Of a stretch of 64,000 nt of DNA, positions 43,912 to 52,742 are shown piece by piece. Position 1 is the first letter of the stretch. The number at the start of each line of letters is the position of its first letter. Under the pieces are notes generated by a model that worked only from the letters and a program-made list of their open reading frames with translations, was not told the DNA's origin and did not search any database. This DNA comes from Phreatobacter aquaticus (GTDB lineage: Bacteria; Pseudomonadota; Alphaproteobacteria; Rhizobiales; Phreatobacteraceae): the NCBI RefSeq assembly GCF_005160265.1, contig NZ_CP039865.1, positions 2,814,828 through 2,878,827 on the forward strand, read 5' to 3'. Position numbers and translations under genes: made by a program.

Positions 43912-45125
43912 CGGGGCACCGGATTGGGTTGTTCGGGGCGGTCGGCACCCGGCCGCGCCATGAGCAGGGGCGTGCGGGCATCGCGCGGATCGGGGAGGGT
44001 GAGGCAGAAGCAGGCGCCGCGCCCGCCTCCACCGGCATCGACGGTGAGTTCGCCACCGTGGTTCTGGGCGATGGTGCGGGAAATGGCGAGGCCGAGACCG
44101 AGACCGCTCCGCTTGGACGAGGCGAAGGCCTTGAAGAGATGGGGCAGGGCTGCCGCCGGGACGCCGCTGCCGCTGTCGCGGACCATCAGCCGCACGACAC
44201 CGTCGGAGGCTTCCGTCTCCACCCAGATCCGGGCATTGGGCTCCTTGCCAACGGCATCCAGCGCATTGCGGACGAGATTGACGATGATCTGCTGGATCTG
44301 GATTGCATCGACCAGCACGGCGGGCAGGTCTTCGCAGAACCGCCGCTCGACACGCGCATAGGTGCGATAGCCGAGCATGGTCAGTTCGATCGCCTCCTCG
44401 GCCAGCGGGGCGAGGTCGATCAGCCGGCGGTCGGGTTCGCGCTTCTGGATGAAGTGCCGCATGCTCTGGATGATCTGGCCGGCGCGCTCGGTCTCGCGGC
44501 GCGCCTTTTCAAGGATCGACGACACGGCGGCATCGAAATGGGCCGCCACCTCGCCCTGGGCATGGGCCTCGATCGCCTTCTCATGGGTCTTGGCCACAGC
44601 CTGCAGGTAGAGCATGACGGCGGTCAGCGGCTGATTGAGCTCATGGGCGAGGGCCGCCCCCATCTCGTCGATGGCCGAGACCCGGGCCATATGGAGGAGC
44701 TCGGTCTGCAACTCGTTGAGACGCTGCTCGGCTTCCTTGCGGGGGGTCAGGTCGCGCAGGATGCCGATGAACTGGCGGCCATATGGTGTGCTGGCCTCAC
44801 CGACCGACAATTCGACCGGGACGTCCTGGCCGTCGCGATGGCGTGCCCGGACTTCCACAGCCTGGCCGATCAGCGTGCGGATCCAGGCCGTCTGGCCGGC
44901 GGCATCCTCGAGATCGGCCGCCTCCAGCGCCAGCATCGAGGACAGGGAACGGCCTATCGCTTCCTGCGCGCTCAAGCCGAAGAGGCGTTCGCAGGCCTTG
45001 TTGAAGATCAGGATCGTCGCCTGCTCATCGATCACGACAATGCCGTCGGCCGCGATATCGAGCACGCTCGAGAGCCGGGCCTCGGAGACCGTGAGGTGAG
45101 CTTTGGTGATCTGCTCGATAGCCAT
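43908..45125 (-). CDS. FixL-like soluble PAS histidine kinase without an evident heme ligand
   Basis: The protein (405 residues from MAIEQITKAH) has one PAS domain (about 15-125), a coiled linker and the FixL/DctB-type kinase core with phospho-acceptor in A-L-A-H-E-L-N-Q-P-L, then N-L-V-R-N-A-L-D-A-V, R-D-S-G-S-G-V and G-L-G-L-G-L-A-I-S. It has no membrane helix. The conserved His that binds heme in FixL should lie in the PAS stretch after the M-L-A helix; here that stretch (EDAAGQTAWIRTLIGQAVEV) contains none. GGGAGG directly abuts this ATG, so an upstream start (to about 45200) is possible. Confidence 0.87.
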   Translation of the reverse strand: MAIEQITKAHLTVSEARLSSVLDIAADGIVVIDEQATILIFNKACERLFGLSAQEAIGRSLSSMLALEAADLEDAAGQTAWIRTLIGQAVEVRARHRDGQDVPVELSVGEASTPYGRQFIGILRDLTPRKEAEQRLNELQTELLHMARVSAIDEMGAALAHELNQPLTAVMLYLQAVAKTHEKAIEAHAQGEVAAHFDAAVSSILEKARRETERAGQIIQSMRHFIQKREPDRRLIDLAPLAEEAIELTMLGYRTYARVERRFCEDLPAVLVDAIQIQQIIVNLVRNALDAVGKEPNARIWVETEASDGVVRLMVRDSGSGVPAAALPHLFKAFASSKRSGLGLGLAISRTIAQNHGGELTVDAGGGGRGACFCLTLPDPRDARTPLLMARPGADRPEQPNPVPR

Positions 45126-45305
45126 CCTCCCGGGGATGACGGGTGCCGACGGGGACCGGAGCCTGGGGAGAGACAGCCCCGGGAGCCCGGCAGAGACCAA
45201 TCACATTGCTACGGGATTGTTCGTAGCACAACCGATCACTCCGCCTGTCTTAGCGGGGCTCACCTGACAGGATCATTACCGACCTGACCACACGGAACGG
45301 GGCCG

Positions 45306-46487
45306 TCAGAAGGCCTTGAGGGCCTTCAACAGGCGCTCCGCGGCCACCTCGATCTCGCCTTGCGAGCGCAGGTAGCAGAGTCGCAGATGGCCTTCGCCGC
45401 CCGGCCCGAAGGCCGCGCCCGGAGCAAGGCCGATCTTGGCGAGATCGACCAGTTTCATGGCGCCGGCCATCGAATCGGTCATGCCGTCGACCCCGAAGAA
45501 CGTGTAGAACGCCCCATCGGGCCGCGAGAAATGGCAACGCCCGGAAGCCTCGATCGCTTCCGAAATGGTATCGCGGGCCTTGCGCGCCTTGGTGATCTGG
45601 TGCTCCACGAAGCTCTCGCCCCGCTCCAGTGCCGCGATGCCCGCGCGCTGGATGAAGATCGGCGAACCCGAGGTGGAATACTGGATGAGGTTTTCCACCA
45701 CGTCGCCGAGCGAGGGATCGCATTCGACCCAGCCCATGCGCCAGCCGGTCATCGCCCAGTTCTTCGAGAACGTGTTGACCCAGATGATCCGGTCGCCGTC
45801 CTGGCGCACGTCGTGGAATGACGGTGCGCGCTTCGGCTGGCCCGCCGTCCAGACGAAGCGGGTATAGATCTCGTCTGCGATGATCCACAGCCCGTGCTTG
45901 CGGGCGAGTTCGAGAATGGCGACCAGTTCCTCTTCCGTCGCCGTCCAGCCGGTCGGGTTCGATGGCGTGTTGACGAAGATCGCCTTGGTCTTCGGCGTGA
46001 TGGCGGCTTCGAACCTGTCGAGGTCTATCTGCCAGCCACGATTGCCGTGGTCGAGCGTGACATAGACCGGCGTCGCGCCGCGCAGGCCGGCCGCTGCCGG
46101 CGCATTGGGCCAGACGGGGGAGGGGATCAGCACTTCGTCGCCGGGACCTGCCGCCATGGTCATGGCGATCTGGATGGCCTGCATGCCGGAGCCACAGACG
46201 AAGAACCGGTCAGAGCCCAGCGGCCTTCCATAGAGGTTCGAGGCATAGGTCGCGATCGCCTGGCGAAGTTCGGGGATGCCGCGCTGCCAGGTGTAGGTGG
46301 TCTCGCCGGCGGCGAGCGAGCGGGTCGCCGCCTCGCAGATGAAGGCGGGCGTCGGGGTATCGCCCTCGCCGACCCAGAGCTGGATCACGTCGCCGGCGGC
46401 GCGCGCATATTTCGACAGTTCGACAATGCCGCTGGCGGGCGCGCCGGTTGCCTCGGAACGGAGCGAATCGAGAAGCGACGTCGTCAT
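45306..46487 (-). CDS. class I PLP-dependent aminotransferase
   Basis: The 393-residue enzyme has the fold-type I hallmarks: N-T-P-S-N-P-T-G-W, D-E-I-Y-T-R-F-V, the Schiff-base Lys in N-T-F-S-K-N-W-A-M-T-G-W-R and an Arg near the C-terminus (H-L-R-L-C-Y) for the carboxylate. It transfers amino groups between an amino acid and a keto acid in the cytosol; the preferred substrate cannot be read. Start at ATG 46487 rather than the TTG two codons earlier. Confidence 0.9.
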   Translation of the reverse strand: MTTSLLDSLRSEATGAPASGIVELSKYARAAGDVIQLWVGEGDTPTPAFICEAATRSLAAGETTYTWQRGIPELRQAIATYASNLYGRPLGSDRFFVCGSGMQAIQIAMTMAAGPGDEVLIPSPVWPNAPAAAGLRGATPVYVTLDHGNRGWQIDLDRFEAAITPKTKAIFVNTPSNPTGWTATEEELVAILELARKHGLWIIADEIYTRFVWTAGQPKRAPSFHDVRQDGDRIIWVNTFSKNWAMTGWRMGWVECDPSLGDVVENLIQYSTSGSPIFIQRAGIAALERGESFVEHQITKARKARDTISEAIEASGRCHFSRPDGAFYTFFGVDGMTDSMAGAMKLVDLAKIGLAPGAAFGPGGEGHLRLCYLRSQGEIEVAAERLLKALKAF

Positions 46488-46604
46488 GGGCAATCCGCGC
46501 GGCTGGGAGAGGGAAATCGATCGGTCATCATAGCGGGCCGAGGTGCCCCCTTCTCATGAAATTCGGGCGGCTTGTCCATCACGATTGGAAATGCAGGCCG
46601 GCGA

Positions 46605-47978
46605 TCAGGCAGCCAGATTGACGTCGATCGTCTCGAGTGCTCGCCGCAGGGCCCGCAGGCAGTCGGGGTCGATCGCATGCCCCGCCATCCCGTCCATGAT
46701 GTCGAGCGCCTTCGGGATGGGCATGGCCGCGCGATAGGGGCGGTCGGCGGTCAGGGCGTCAAAGATGTCCGCCGTGGTGATGATGCGCGTCTCCGGCAGA
46801 ATGTGCGGAGCGGTCAAGCCGCGCGGATAGCCCTTGCCATCGAGGCGCTCGTGATGAGCCCCCGCGATGGGCGCCAGCCGGCGAAACGCGTCGATGCGGC
46901 TGAGGATGGCTTCGGAATGCGCCGAATGCTTTTCGATCTCGGCGCGCTCGTCGTCATCCAGCTTGCCGGGCTTGTCCAGGATGGCATTGCTCACGCCAAG
47001 CTTCCCGATGTCGTGCAGCAGGGCGGCGCGCTTCAGCCACCGGCGCGCCTCGGCATCATGGCCCATCTGCTCGGCGATCAGGTCTGTGAACAGGGTGACC
47101 CGCTCGCTGTGTCCGGCGGTGAACGGGCTCTTGGAATCGATCACGAGGGCGAAGGCCGAGGCGATGTCGTCGAGGTAGTCGTCATCGACGGTTGCGCTCA
47201 TCTGACCGGGCGCCAGCGCCAGGATGTGCGGCTGCAGGTCGTCCGAGGCGAGCGTCGTCCAGAATTCGGGGCGCTCGGCAACCCTTGCGAAGGCTGCAAG
47301 CAGTGCCGGGTCGAACCAGGTGCCGGAGCGGCTGGAGACTTCGCGGACGGCAGCCTGCGGGCCCGCGGCCATGAAGAACACATCGACCACCTGTGCGATG
47401 AGGGCGATGCGCGAGAAGATGGGGATGGCTGTGCCGGCGATCCCGGTGGGTTTTCCTCCGCCGTCCCAGTGCTCGTCGAGATTCTGGATGCCCTCCGCGA
47501 CAGCCTCCGAGAAGCGCATGCGGCGCGCGATCTCGGCTCCGCGATGGCAGCGGGTCTCGATCAACTCGCGGGCAATCTGGCCGCCATTCTGGACAATGTT
47601 GACGATGGCGCGGAAGCGCTCGGCCAAGCCCGATTTCAGGCCCGTATGGGCCAGCACGAAGCGAAGCGCCTGCGACAGGCTGCCGTTGATCAGCTTGAAG
47701 TCGCGTTTGAAGCTCAGATCGTCGGTCAGATAGAGCTGACAGATGCGGGCGGCGTTGCTGGAGCAGCCGAGGTCCTTGAGCAACAATGTGTAATAGAGGT
47801 CGGCCAGCGCTGTCTCCGGCAAGCCGGCCTCGCGCCCGATATGAAGGCCGATCCAGCAGCACCGGATGCAATGGCCGACCGGGTGGCCTTCGGTAATGTC
47901 GAGCGCATGGCTGAGCGCGCCCAGGAGCTCTGCAAGCTTGATGTCCTGCGCCGCAGCGCGGTCGGGGGACGCGTCCAT
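46605..47978 (-). CDS. HD-GYP phosphodiesterase with a degenerate N-terminal HD-GYP-like lobe
   Basis: The C-terminal half of the 457-residue protein is a canonical HD-GYP domain (H-S-E-R-V, L-L-H-D-I-G-K-L, H-H-E-R-L-D-G-K-G-Y-P-R-G-L), the class that degrades cyclic di-GMP. The N-terminal half looks like a second copy with damaged motifs: L-L-L-K-D-L-G-C in place of LLHDIGK and E-H-W-D-G-G-G-K-P-T-G-I in place of HHERxDGxGYP. It may act as a regulatory or dimerisation module. Start at ATG 47978; upstream TTG is less likely. Confidence 0.87.
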   Translation of the reverse strand: MDASPDRAAAQDIKLAELLGALSHALDITEGHPVGHCIRCCWIGLHIGREAGLPETALADLYYTLLLKDLGCSSNAARICQLYLTDDLSFKRDFKLINGSLSQALRFVLAHTGLKSGLAERFRAIVNIVQNGGQIARELIETRCHRGAEIARRMRFSEAVAEGIQNLDEHWDGGGKPTGIAGTAIPIFSRIALIAQVVDVFFMAAGPQAAVREVSSRSGTWFDPALLAAFARVAERPEFWTTLASDDLQPHILALAPGQMSATVDDDYLDDIASAFALVIDSKSPFTAGHSERVTLFTDLIAEQMGHDAEARRWLKRAALLHDIGKLGVSNAILDKPGKLDDDERAEIEKHSAHSEAILSRIDAFRRLAPIAGAHHERLDGKGYPRGLTAPHILPETRIITTADIFDALTADRPYRAAMPIPKALDIMDGMAGHAIDPDCLRALRRALETIDVNLAA

Positions 47979-48166
47979 CCAAGGGTCTCCGGCCAATCGG
48001 AGCTATTGGCGCATATCCGGATTAACATCCCGTGCCGGAAGGCTGTCGCGGCCCTCGCGAGGCACCGCGCGAACGAGCCGCTTGATGCATGCGACGACCG
48101 CCTTTGTTCTGCCGCGCACCTGTTGCTATAAGCGCGGCTCGCGATTTCGGATTTCGGGGTGACGGC

Positions 48167-48829
48167 GTGCGGCGTTTGATCAATGTGACGGGCCTGATCG
48201 TGGCCACTCTGGCGCTTGGCGGCTGCGGCAGCAGCGGCTCCTGGTTCGGTGGACAGCAGACAGCGGGCCAGACGGCGCAGACCCAGCAGAACCCGGCGGG
48301 CGCTGGAGCGCCTATCCCCAATGCGATCTTCGGCCAGCCGATACCGGCTCAGCAGGCGGAAATCCGCGCCGACCTTTGCCCGCGCATCGAGGTGCGAGAC
48401 GGCTCCAACATCTGGCGGACGGGCGGCGAGGGGCCGACCGAACTCGTCTATCAGGCGACCATTACAGATCTCGCCCGCGAATGCCGGATCGAAGGGCAGA
48501 CCATGATCGTGCGCGCCGGCATCGAGGGCCGCCTGCTGGTCGGACCGAAGGGCGGCGCCGGGCGGGCAACCTTGCCGATCCGCATCGCGGTGGCGCCCGG
48601 CCTCCATGGGTCGGTCTGGTCCAGGCTCTATCAGGTCGCGATCAACGTTCCGGCGGATTCGCCGAGTGTCGCCTTCACCCAGGTCGAGGACGCGATAGCC
48701 TTCCCGCTGCCCGAGCCGGGGGCCCTGGCCAACTACATCATCTGGGTCGGCTTCGACACGCAGGCCCAGGTGCGCGACCAGCCGGCGCGCAACCGCCCGC
48801 GGCGCGCCCGCACAGCCGCCGCACAATAA
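48167..48829 (+). CDS. hypothetical lipoprotein
   Basis: The 220-residue product begins at GTG 48167, preceded by GGGGTGA at good spacing. The signal peptide V-R-R-L-I-N-V-T-G-L-I-V-A-T-L-A-L-G-G-C ends in a lipobox, followed by a Gln/Gly/Pro linker and a beta-rich domain (about 80-200). The tail R-N-R-P-R-R-A-R-T is basic. I recognise it as a conserved-type alphaproteobacterial lipoprotein but cannot name a function. Confidence 0.75.
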   Translation: MRRLINVTGLIVATLALGGCGSSGSWFGGQQTAGQTAQTQQNPAGAGAPIPNAIFGQPIPAQQAEIRADLCPRIEVRDGSNIWRTGGEGPTELVYQATITDLARECRIEGQTMIVRAGIEGRLLVGPKGGAGRATLPIRIAVAPGLHGSVWSRLYQVAINVPADSPSVAFTQVEDAIAFPLPEPGALANYIIWVGFDTQAQVRDQPARNRPRRARTAAAQ

Positions 48830-48933
48830 GCTGGCGTGCCCCGGGCGAAGCTCGCCCGGCCATGGCCTGATTTGACCCGCGCTCTGATTCGCTCGAACCT
48901 CCGTCAGGAAGGAACCGGGGATAGGGGCTTTTC

Positions 48934-49398
48934 ATGCTGCAACTCCTGACGACATTCGACGGTCGGATATCGCGCAAGTCCTATTGGATTGGCGGCCTTC
49001 TGCTCTTGGCCATGATGGTGGTGATGTTCATTGTGATCGGTGGGGCATTCGCCGTGGTCTATGCGCTCACCGGCTGGAGCCCGTCGGCCAACTCGCTGGC
49101 CGAGCGGCTGACTGTCGTGGTCATGACGCTGATCATTCTGCCACCCGGCTACGCCTTGCTGCGCAAGCGGGTCAACGACCTCGACCATCCGTCCTGGACC
49201 GTGCTGGTCAGCCTCGGATTGATCGGGCTGGACCTTGTCGCCAATCTGCTCGGTGGCAGCTACTTCCAGGGGGTCGCCATGACCGTCGTCGGCCTTTTGG
49301 TCACGGCAAATTGTCTCTGGGCCATCGCGATCGGCGTGATCCCCGGCACGGCGGGCCCCAACCGCCACGGCCCCGATCCGCTGACGCCTGCGGCTTAG
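48934..49398 (+). CDS. DUF805 membrane protein
   Basis: The 154-residue protein carries the DUF805 opening F-D-G-R-I-S-R-K-S-Y-W-I-G and four membrane helices, with L-R-K-R-V-N-D-L-D-H-P-S-W between the second and third. The role of the family is not known. It ends shortly before the glycine riboswitch. Confidence 0.85.
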   Translation: MLQLLTTFDGRISRKSYWIGGLLLLAMMVVMFIVIGGAFAVVYALTGWSPSANSLAERLTVVVMTLIILPPGYALLRKRVNDLDHPSWTVLVSLGLIGLDLVANLLGGSYFQGVAMTVVGLLVTANCLWAIAIGVIPGTAGPNRHGPDPLTPAA

Positions 49399-49470
49399 GC
49401 ACCGCTGCCCACAACCTCGCCTTGACTCGGCACGCCGTTCCCGGCACTCCCTTCACCGTGTCAAACGAAA

Positions 49471-49672
49471 CCCGGCGGGAGAGTCCGGGTGGTCTTTTTA
49501 TCTAGAGATCTCCCGGCGCCGAAGGAGCAACGGCCCCGGAACCTCTCAGGCAAAGTGGACCGCCGGGGGATTGGCATTCTGGAAAGTGGCCGCGCGTCCA
49601 AACGCGGCCCACCGACGGAGTAAGCGGGATCCTTGTCCCGTGAATCTCTCAGGTCCTGCGACAGAGGGGCGC
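49471..49672 (+). ncRNA. tandem glycine riboswitch
   Basis: Two consecutive glycine aptamers lie upstream of gcvT. Aptamer 1 (49471-49569) has a P1 formed by cccggcgg / ccgccggg and the conserved cores c-g-c-c-g-a-a-g-g-a-g-c-a-a and c-t-c-t-c-a-g-g-c-a-a-a. Aptamer 2 (about 49576-49672) has c-c-a-c-c-g-a-c-g-g-a-g-t-a-a-g-c and a-a-t-c-t-c-t-c-a-g-g-t. Glycine binding normally turns on downstream glycine-cleavage genes. Between aptamer 2 and the gcvT ATG (49751) is a short hairpin (gcgggc-gaca-agcccgc region) that may be part of the expression platform. Confidence 0.93.
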
Positions 49673-49750
49673 GAGCGGGCGACAAGCCCGCATTGTGACG
49701 TGACCGGGGTTCGCTCCGGGCGCGTCTTCGCGCTCGATAGGCGGGACACC

Positions 49751-50896
49751 ATGGCTGAAGCCACCGACGGCCCTCTGCTCACGACCCCGCTCCATGCCCT
49801 GCATGTTGAGCTTGGCGCCAAGATGGTGCCCTTCGCCGGCTATGACATGCCGGTTCAATATCCGACCGGCGTGCTGACCGAGCACAACTGGACGCGCGCC
49901 GAGGCAGGCCTCTTTGACGTCAGCCATATGGGCCAGTGCTTCCTGATCCCTGCCGATGGACAGTTCGAGACGGCCGCAGCCGCGCTCGAGAAGCTGGTCC
50001 CGGCCGACATTCTCAGCCTCAAGCCGGGCCAGCAGCGCTATTCACAGTTCACCGACGAGGCCGGCGGCATCCTCGACGACCTGATGGTCACGCGGCTCGG
50101 CCTGGAGGGGCACCAGCACTGGATCTATCTGGTGGTGAACGCCGCCTGCAAGGATGCCGATTACGCGCATCTGAAGGCCCATCTGCCGGCCGGCGTCACG
50201 CTCAAGATTGCCGATGAGCTCGCGCTGATCGCGGTGCAGGGGCCAACCGCCGTCGCGGCGGTGGCGAGCCTCGCCCCCGACATCGCCAATCTGAAGTTCA
50301 TGACCTCGACCGACCTCAAGCTTGGCGACATCTGGGCCCATGTCTCGCGCACCGGCTATACCGGCGAGGACGGCGTCGAGATCTCGGTCAAGAATGCTGA
50401 TGTCGTCGCCCTGACCCGGCTTCTGCTCGCCGATCCCCGCGTCAAGCCGATCGGTCTTGGCGCCCGCGACTCGCTGCGCCTCGAGGCCGGTCTCTGCCTC
50501 TATGGCCACGACATCGACACCACGACCTCGCCCGTCGAGGGCGGGCTGACCTGGTCGATCCAGAAGCGCCGCCGGGCCGAGGGCGGCTTTCCCGGCGCCG
50601 CCCGCGTCCAGAAGGAACTGGCCGAGGGGACCTCACGGCTGCGCGTCGGCATCCAGCCGGATGGCCGCCAGCCGGCCCGCGAAGGCACACCGGTCAAGGC
50701 GCTGGATGGCACCGCCATCGGGACGATCACCTCTGGCGGCTTTGGCCCGACCGTCAACGGTCCGGTCGCCATGGGCTATGTCAACCGCCGCTTCGCCGAG
50801 CCCGGCACGCCGGTTATCCTGGAAGTGCGCGGCAAGGACCTGCCGGCCAAGATCGTGACAATGCCTTTCGCCCCCCATCGCTATTTCCGCGGCTGA
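49751..50896 (+). CDS. gcvT: glycine cleavage system T protein (aminomethyltransferase)
   Basis: The 381-residue protein has the GcvT signatures F-D-V-S-H-M-G-Q near the N-terminus and R-T-G-Y-T-G-E-D-G-V-E in the folate-binding domain. It moves the methylene group from lipoyl-bound aminomethyl on GcvH to tetrahydrofolate, releasing ammonia. The start at 49751 is where the homology begins; the frame upstream overlaps the riboswitch and is not translated as protein. Confidence 0.96.
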   Translation: MAEATDGPLLTTPLHALHVELGAKMVPFAGYDMPVQYPTGVLTEHNWTRAEAGLFDVSHMGQCFLIPADGQFETAAAALEKLVPADILSLKPGQQRYSQFTDEAGGILDDLMVTRLGLEGHQHWIYLVVNAACKDADYAHLKAHLPAGVTLKIADELALIAVQGPTAVAAVASLAPDIANLKFMTSTDLKLGDIWAHVSRTGYTGEDGVEISVKNADVVALTRLLLADPRVKPIGLGARDSLRLEAGLCLYGHDIDTTTSPVEGGLTWSIQKRRRAEGGFPGAARVQKELAEGTSRLRVGIQPDGRQPAREGTPVKALDGTAIGTITSGGFGPTVNGPVAMGYVNRRFAEPGTPVILEVRGKDLPAKIVTMPFAPHRYFRG

Positions 50897-50917
50897 AACT
50901 TCGAGAGGACCCTCGCC

Positions 50918-51292
50918 ATGGCGACCGTCAAATACACCAAGGACCACGAATATATCCGCGTCGAGGGCGATACCGGCACGGTCGGCATCTCCAGCTATGC
51001 CCAGCAGCAGCTGGGTGACGTCGTGTTCGTCGAGCTGCCGGGCGTCGGCAAGAGCTTCAAGAAGGGCGACAGCGCCGCCGTCGTCGAGAGCGTCAAGGCC
51101 GCCTCCGACATCTATTCGCCGGTCACCGGCGCGGTGACAGAGGTCAATCCGGACCTCGAGGATGCCCCCGGCACCGTCAACGACGACCCCGCCGGCAAGG
51201 GCTGGTTCTTCAAGGTCAAGATCGCCAACGCGGCCGATCTCGACGACCTCATGGACGAGGCTGCCTACAAGGCCTTCGTCGACACGCTCTGA
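50918..51292 (+). CDS. gcvH: glycine cleavage system H protein
   Basis: The 124-residue lipoyl carrier has the lipoylation Lys in [10 protein letters not shown] and the family opening K-Y-T-K-D-H-E-Y. It shuttles the aminomethyl group between the P and T proteins. GAGAGGA lies upstream of the ATG. Second gene of the gcv operon. Confidence 0.97.
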   Translation: MATVKYTKDHEYIRVEGDTGTVGISSYAQQQLGDVVFVELPGVGKSFKKGDSAAVVESVKAASDIYSPVTGAVTEVNPDLEDAPGTVNDDPAGKGWFFKVKIANAADLDDLMDEAAYKAFVDTL

Positions 51293-51375
51293 GATCAAGG
51301 GCCCTTCGAGGCTAGCTGACCAATCGAGTTGTTTTGGCCAGCGCTGCTGGGCCTGCCGCCAGACTGGAGACCGGA

Positions 51376-52731
51376 ATGCGCTATCTGCCACTTACCCCCG
51401 AGGACCGCACCGACATGCTCGCCAAGGTCGGCGTCGCCTCGGTCGACGACCTCTTCGCCAATGTGCCCAAGGCCAAGCTGGTGAAGGGTCTCGCCAACCT
51501 GCCGAAAGCCAAGGGCGAGCTCGAGGTCGAGCGCATCCTGGGGGCCTTCGCGGCCGAGAACATCTCGGCCTCCGAAGTGCCGTTCTTTGTCGGCGGCGGC
51601 GCCTACAAGCACCACGTGCCGGCCTCCGTCGACCATCTGATCCAGCGCTCGGAATTCCTGACGAGCTACACGCCCTACCAGCCTGAAATCGCACAAGGCA
51701 CGCTGCAGTACCTGTTCGAATTCCAGACCCAGGTCGCCATGCTCACCGGCATGGAGGTGGCCAATGCCTCCATGTATGACGGCTCCACCGGCACCGCCGA
51801 GGCCGTGCTGATGGCGCACCGCGTCACCAAGCGCAGCAAGGCCATCCTCGCCGGAAACCTGCATCCCCATTACCGCGACACGGTCGAGACCCTGTCGCGC
51901 ATGGCCGGTGACACGCTTGTGTCGCTTGCGCCCAATCCCGGCGATGCCGGCGCCGATCTCAAGGCGGTCGCTGCGGCCATCGATTCAGAGACGTCATGCG
52001 TCGTTATCCAGACGCCCGACGTGTTCGGCAACCTCCATGACCTGACCACAATCGCCAAGAAGGCGCAGGATGCCGGCGCTCTGCTCATCGCCGTCGTCAC
52101 CGAGATCGTCTCGCTTGGCGCGCTGACCGCGCCTGGCGCGATGGGCGCCGACATCGTGGTGGCCGAGGGCCAGTCGCTCGGCGTCGGCCTGCAGTTCGGA
52201 GGCCCCTATGTCGGCCTGTTCGCCGCCAAGCAGAAATATGTCCGCCAGATGCCCGGCCGCCTCTGCGGCGAGACGGTGGATGCCGAGGGCCGGCGCGGCT
52301 TCGTGCTGACGCTGTCGACTCGCGAGCAGCATATCCGCCGCGAGAAGGCGACCTCCAACATCTGCACCAATTCCGGGCTGATGTGCCTTGCCTTCACCAT
52401 CCACATGTCGCTGCTCGGTGAATCCGGCCTGCGCAAGCTTGCTGCCGTCAATCACGCCAATGCCTGCGACCTCACGGATCGCCTGGCCGATGTCGCCGGC
52501 GTCACGGTGCTGAACAAGACCTTCTTCAACGAGTTCGCGATCGCGGTGGAAGGCGACGGCGCCAAGGTCGTCGAGAAGATGGCGAAGAAGGGCGTGCTGG
52601 CCGGTGTGCCGGCGTCCCGCCTCTGGCCGAAGGACAAGGCGCTGAAGGGCGTCATCCTGGTCGCCAACACCGAAGTGAACACCGACGATGACCGCGCAGC
52701 CTTCGTGGCGGCGCTGGAATCGAGCCTCTGA
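51376..52731 (+). CDS. gcvPA: glycine dehydrogenase (decarboxylating) subunit 1
   Basis: The 451-residue protein is the N-terminal half of the split P protein ([15 protein letters not shown] opening, [23 protein letters not shown]). It forms the glycine decarboxylase with subunit 2. Start at ATG 51376 matches the usual N-terminus. The 83 bases before it hold no gene. Confidence 0.96.
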   Translation: MRYLPLTPEDRTDMLAKVGVASVDDLFANVPKAKLVKGLANLPKAKGELEVERILGAFAAENISASEVPFFVGGGAYKHHVPASVDHLIQRSEFLTSYTPYQPEIAQGTLQYLFEFQTQVAMLTGMEVANASMYDGSTGTAEAVLMAHRVTKRSKAILAGNLHPHYRDTVETLSRMAGDTLVSLAPNPGDAGADLKAVAAAIDSETSCVVIQTPDVFGNLHDLTTIAKKAQDAGALLIAVVTEIVSLGALTAPGAMGADIVVAEGQSLGVGLQFGGPYVGLFAAKQKYVRQMPGRLCGETVDAEGRRGFVLTLSTREQHIRREKATSNICTNSGLMCLAFTIHMSLLGESGLRKLAAVNHANACDLTDRLADVAGVTVLNKTFFNEFAIAVEGDGAKVVEKMAKKGVLAGVPASRLWPKDKALKGVILVANTEVNTDDDRAAFVAALESSL

Positions 52732-52742
52732 GGAGCGGGACC

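Noticed and set aside
49422-49450. Possible -35 (ttgact) promoter for the gcv operon
   Set aside because: The -35 hexamer is good but no convincing -10 box is found at the right spacing, so no promoter is called.
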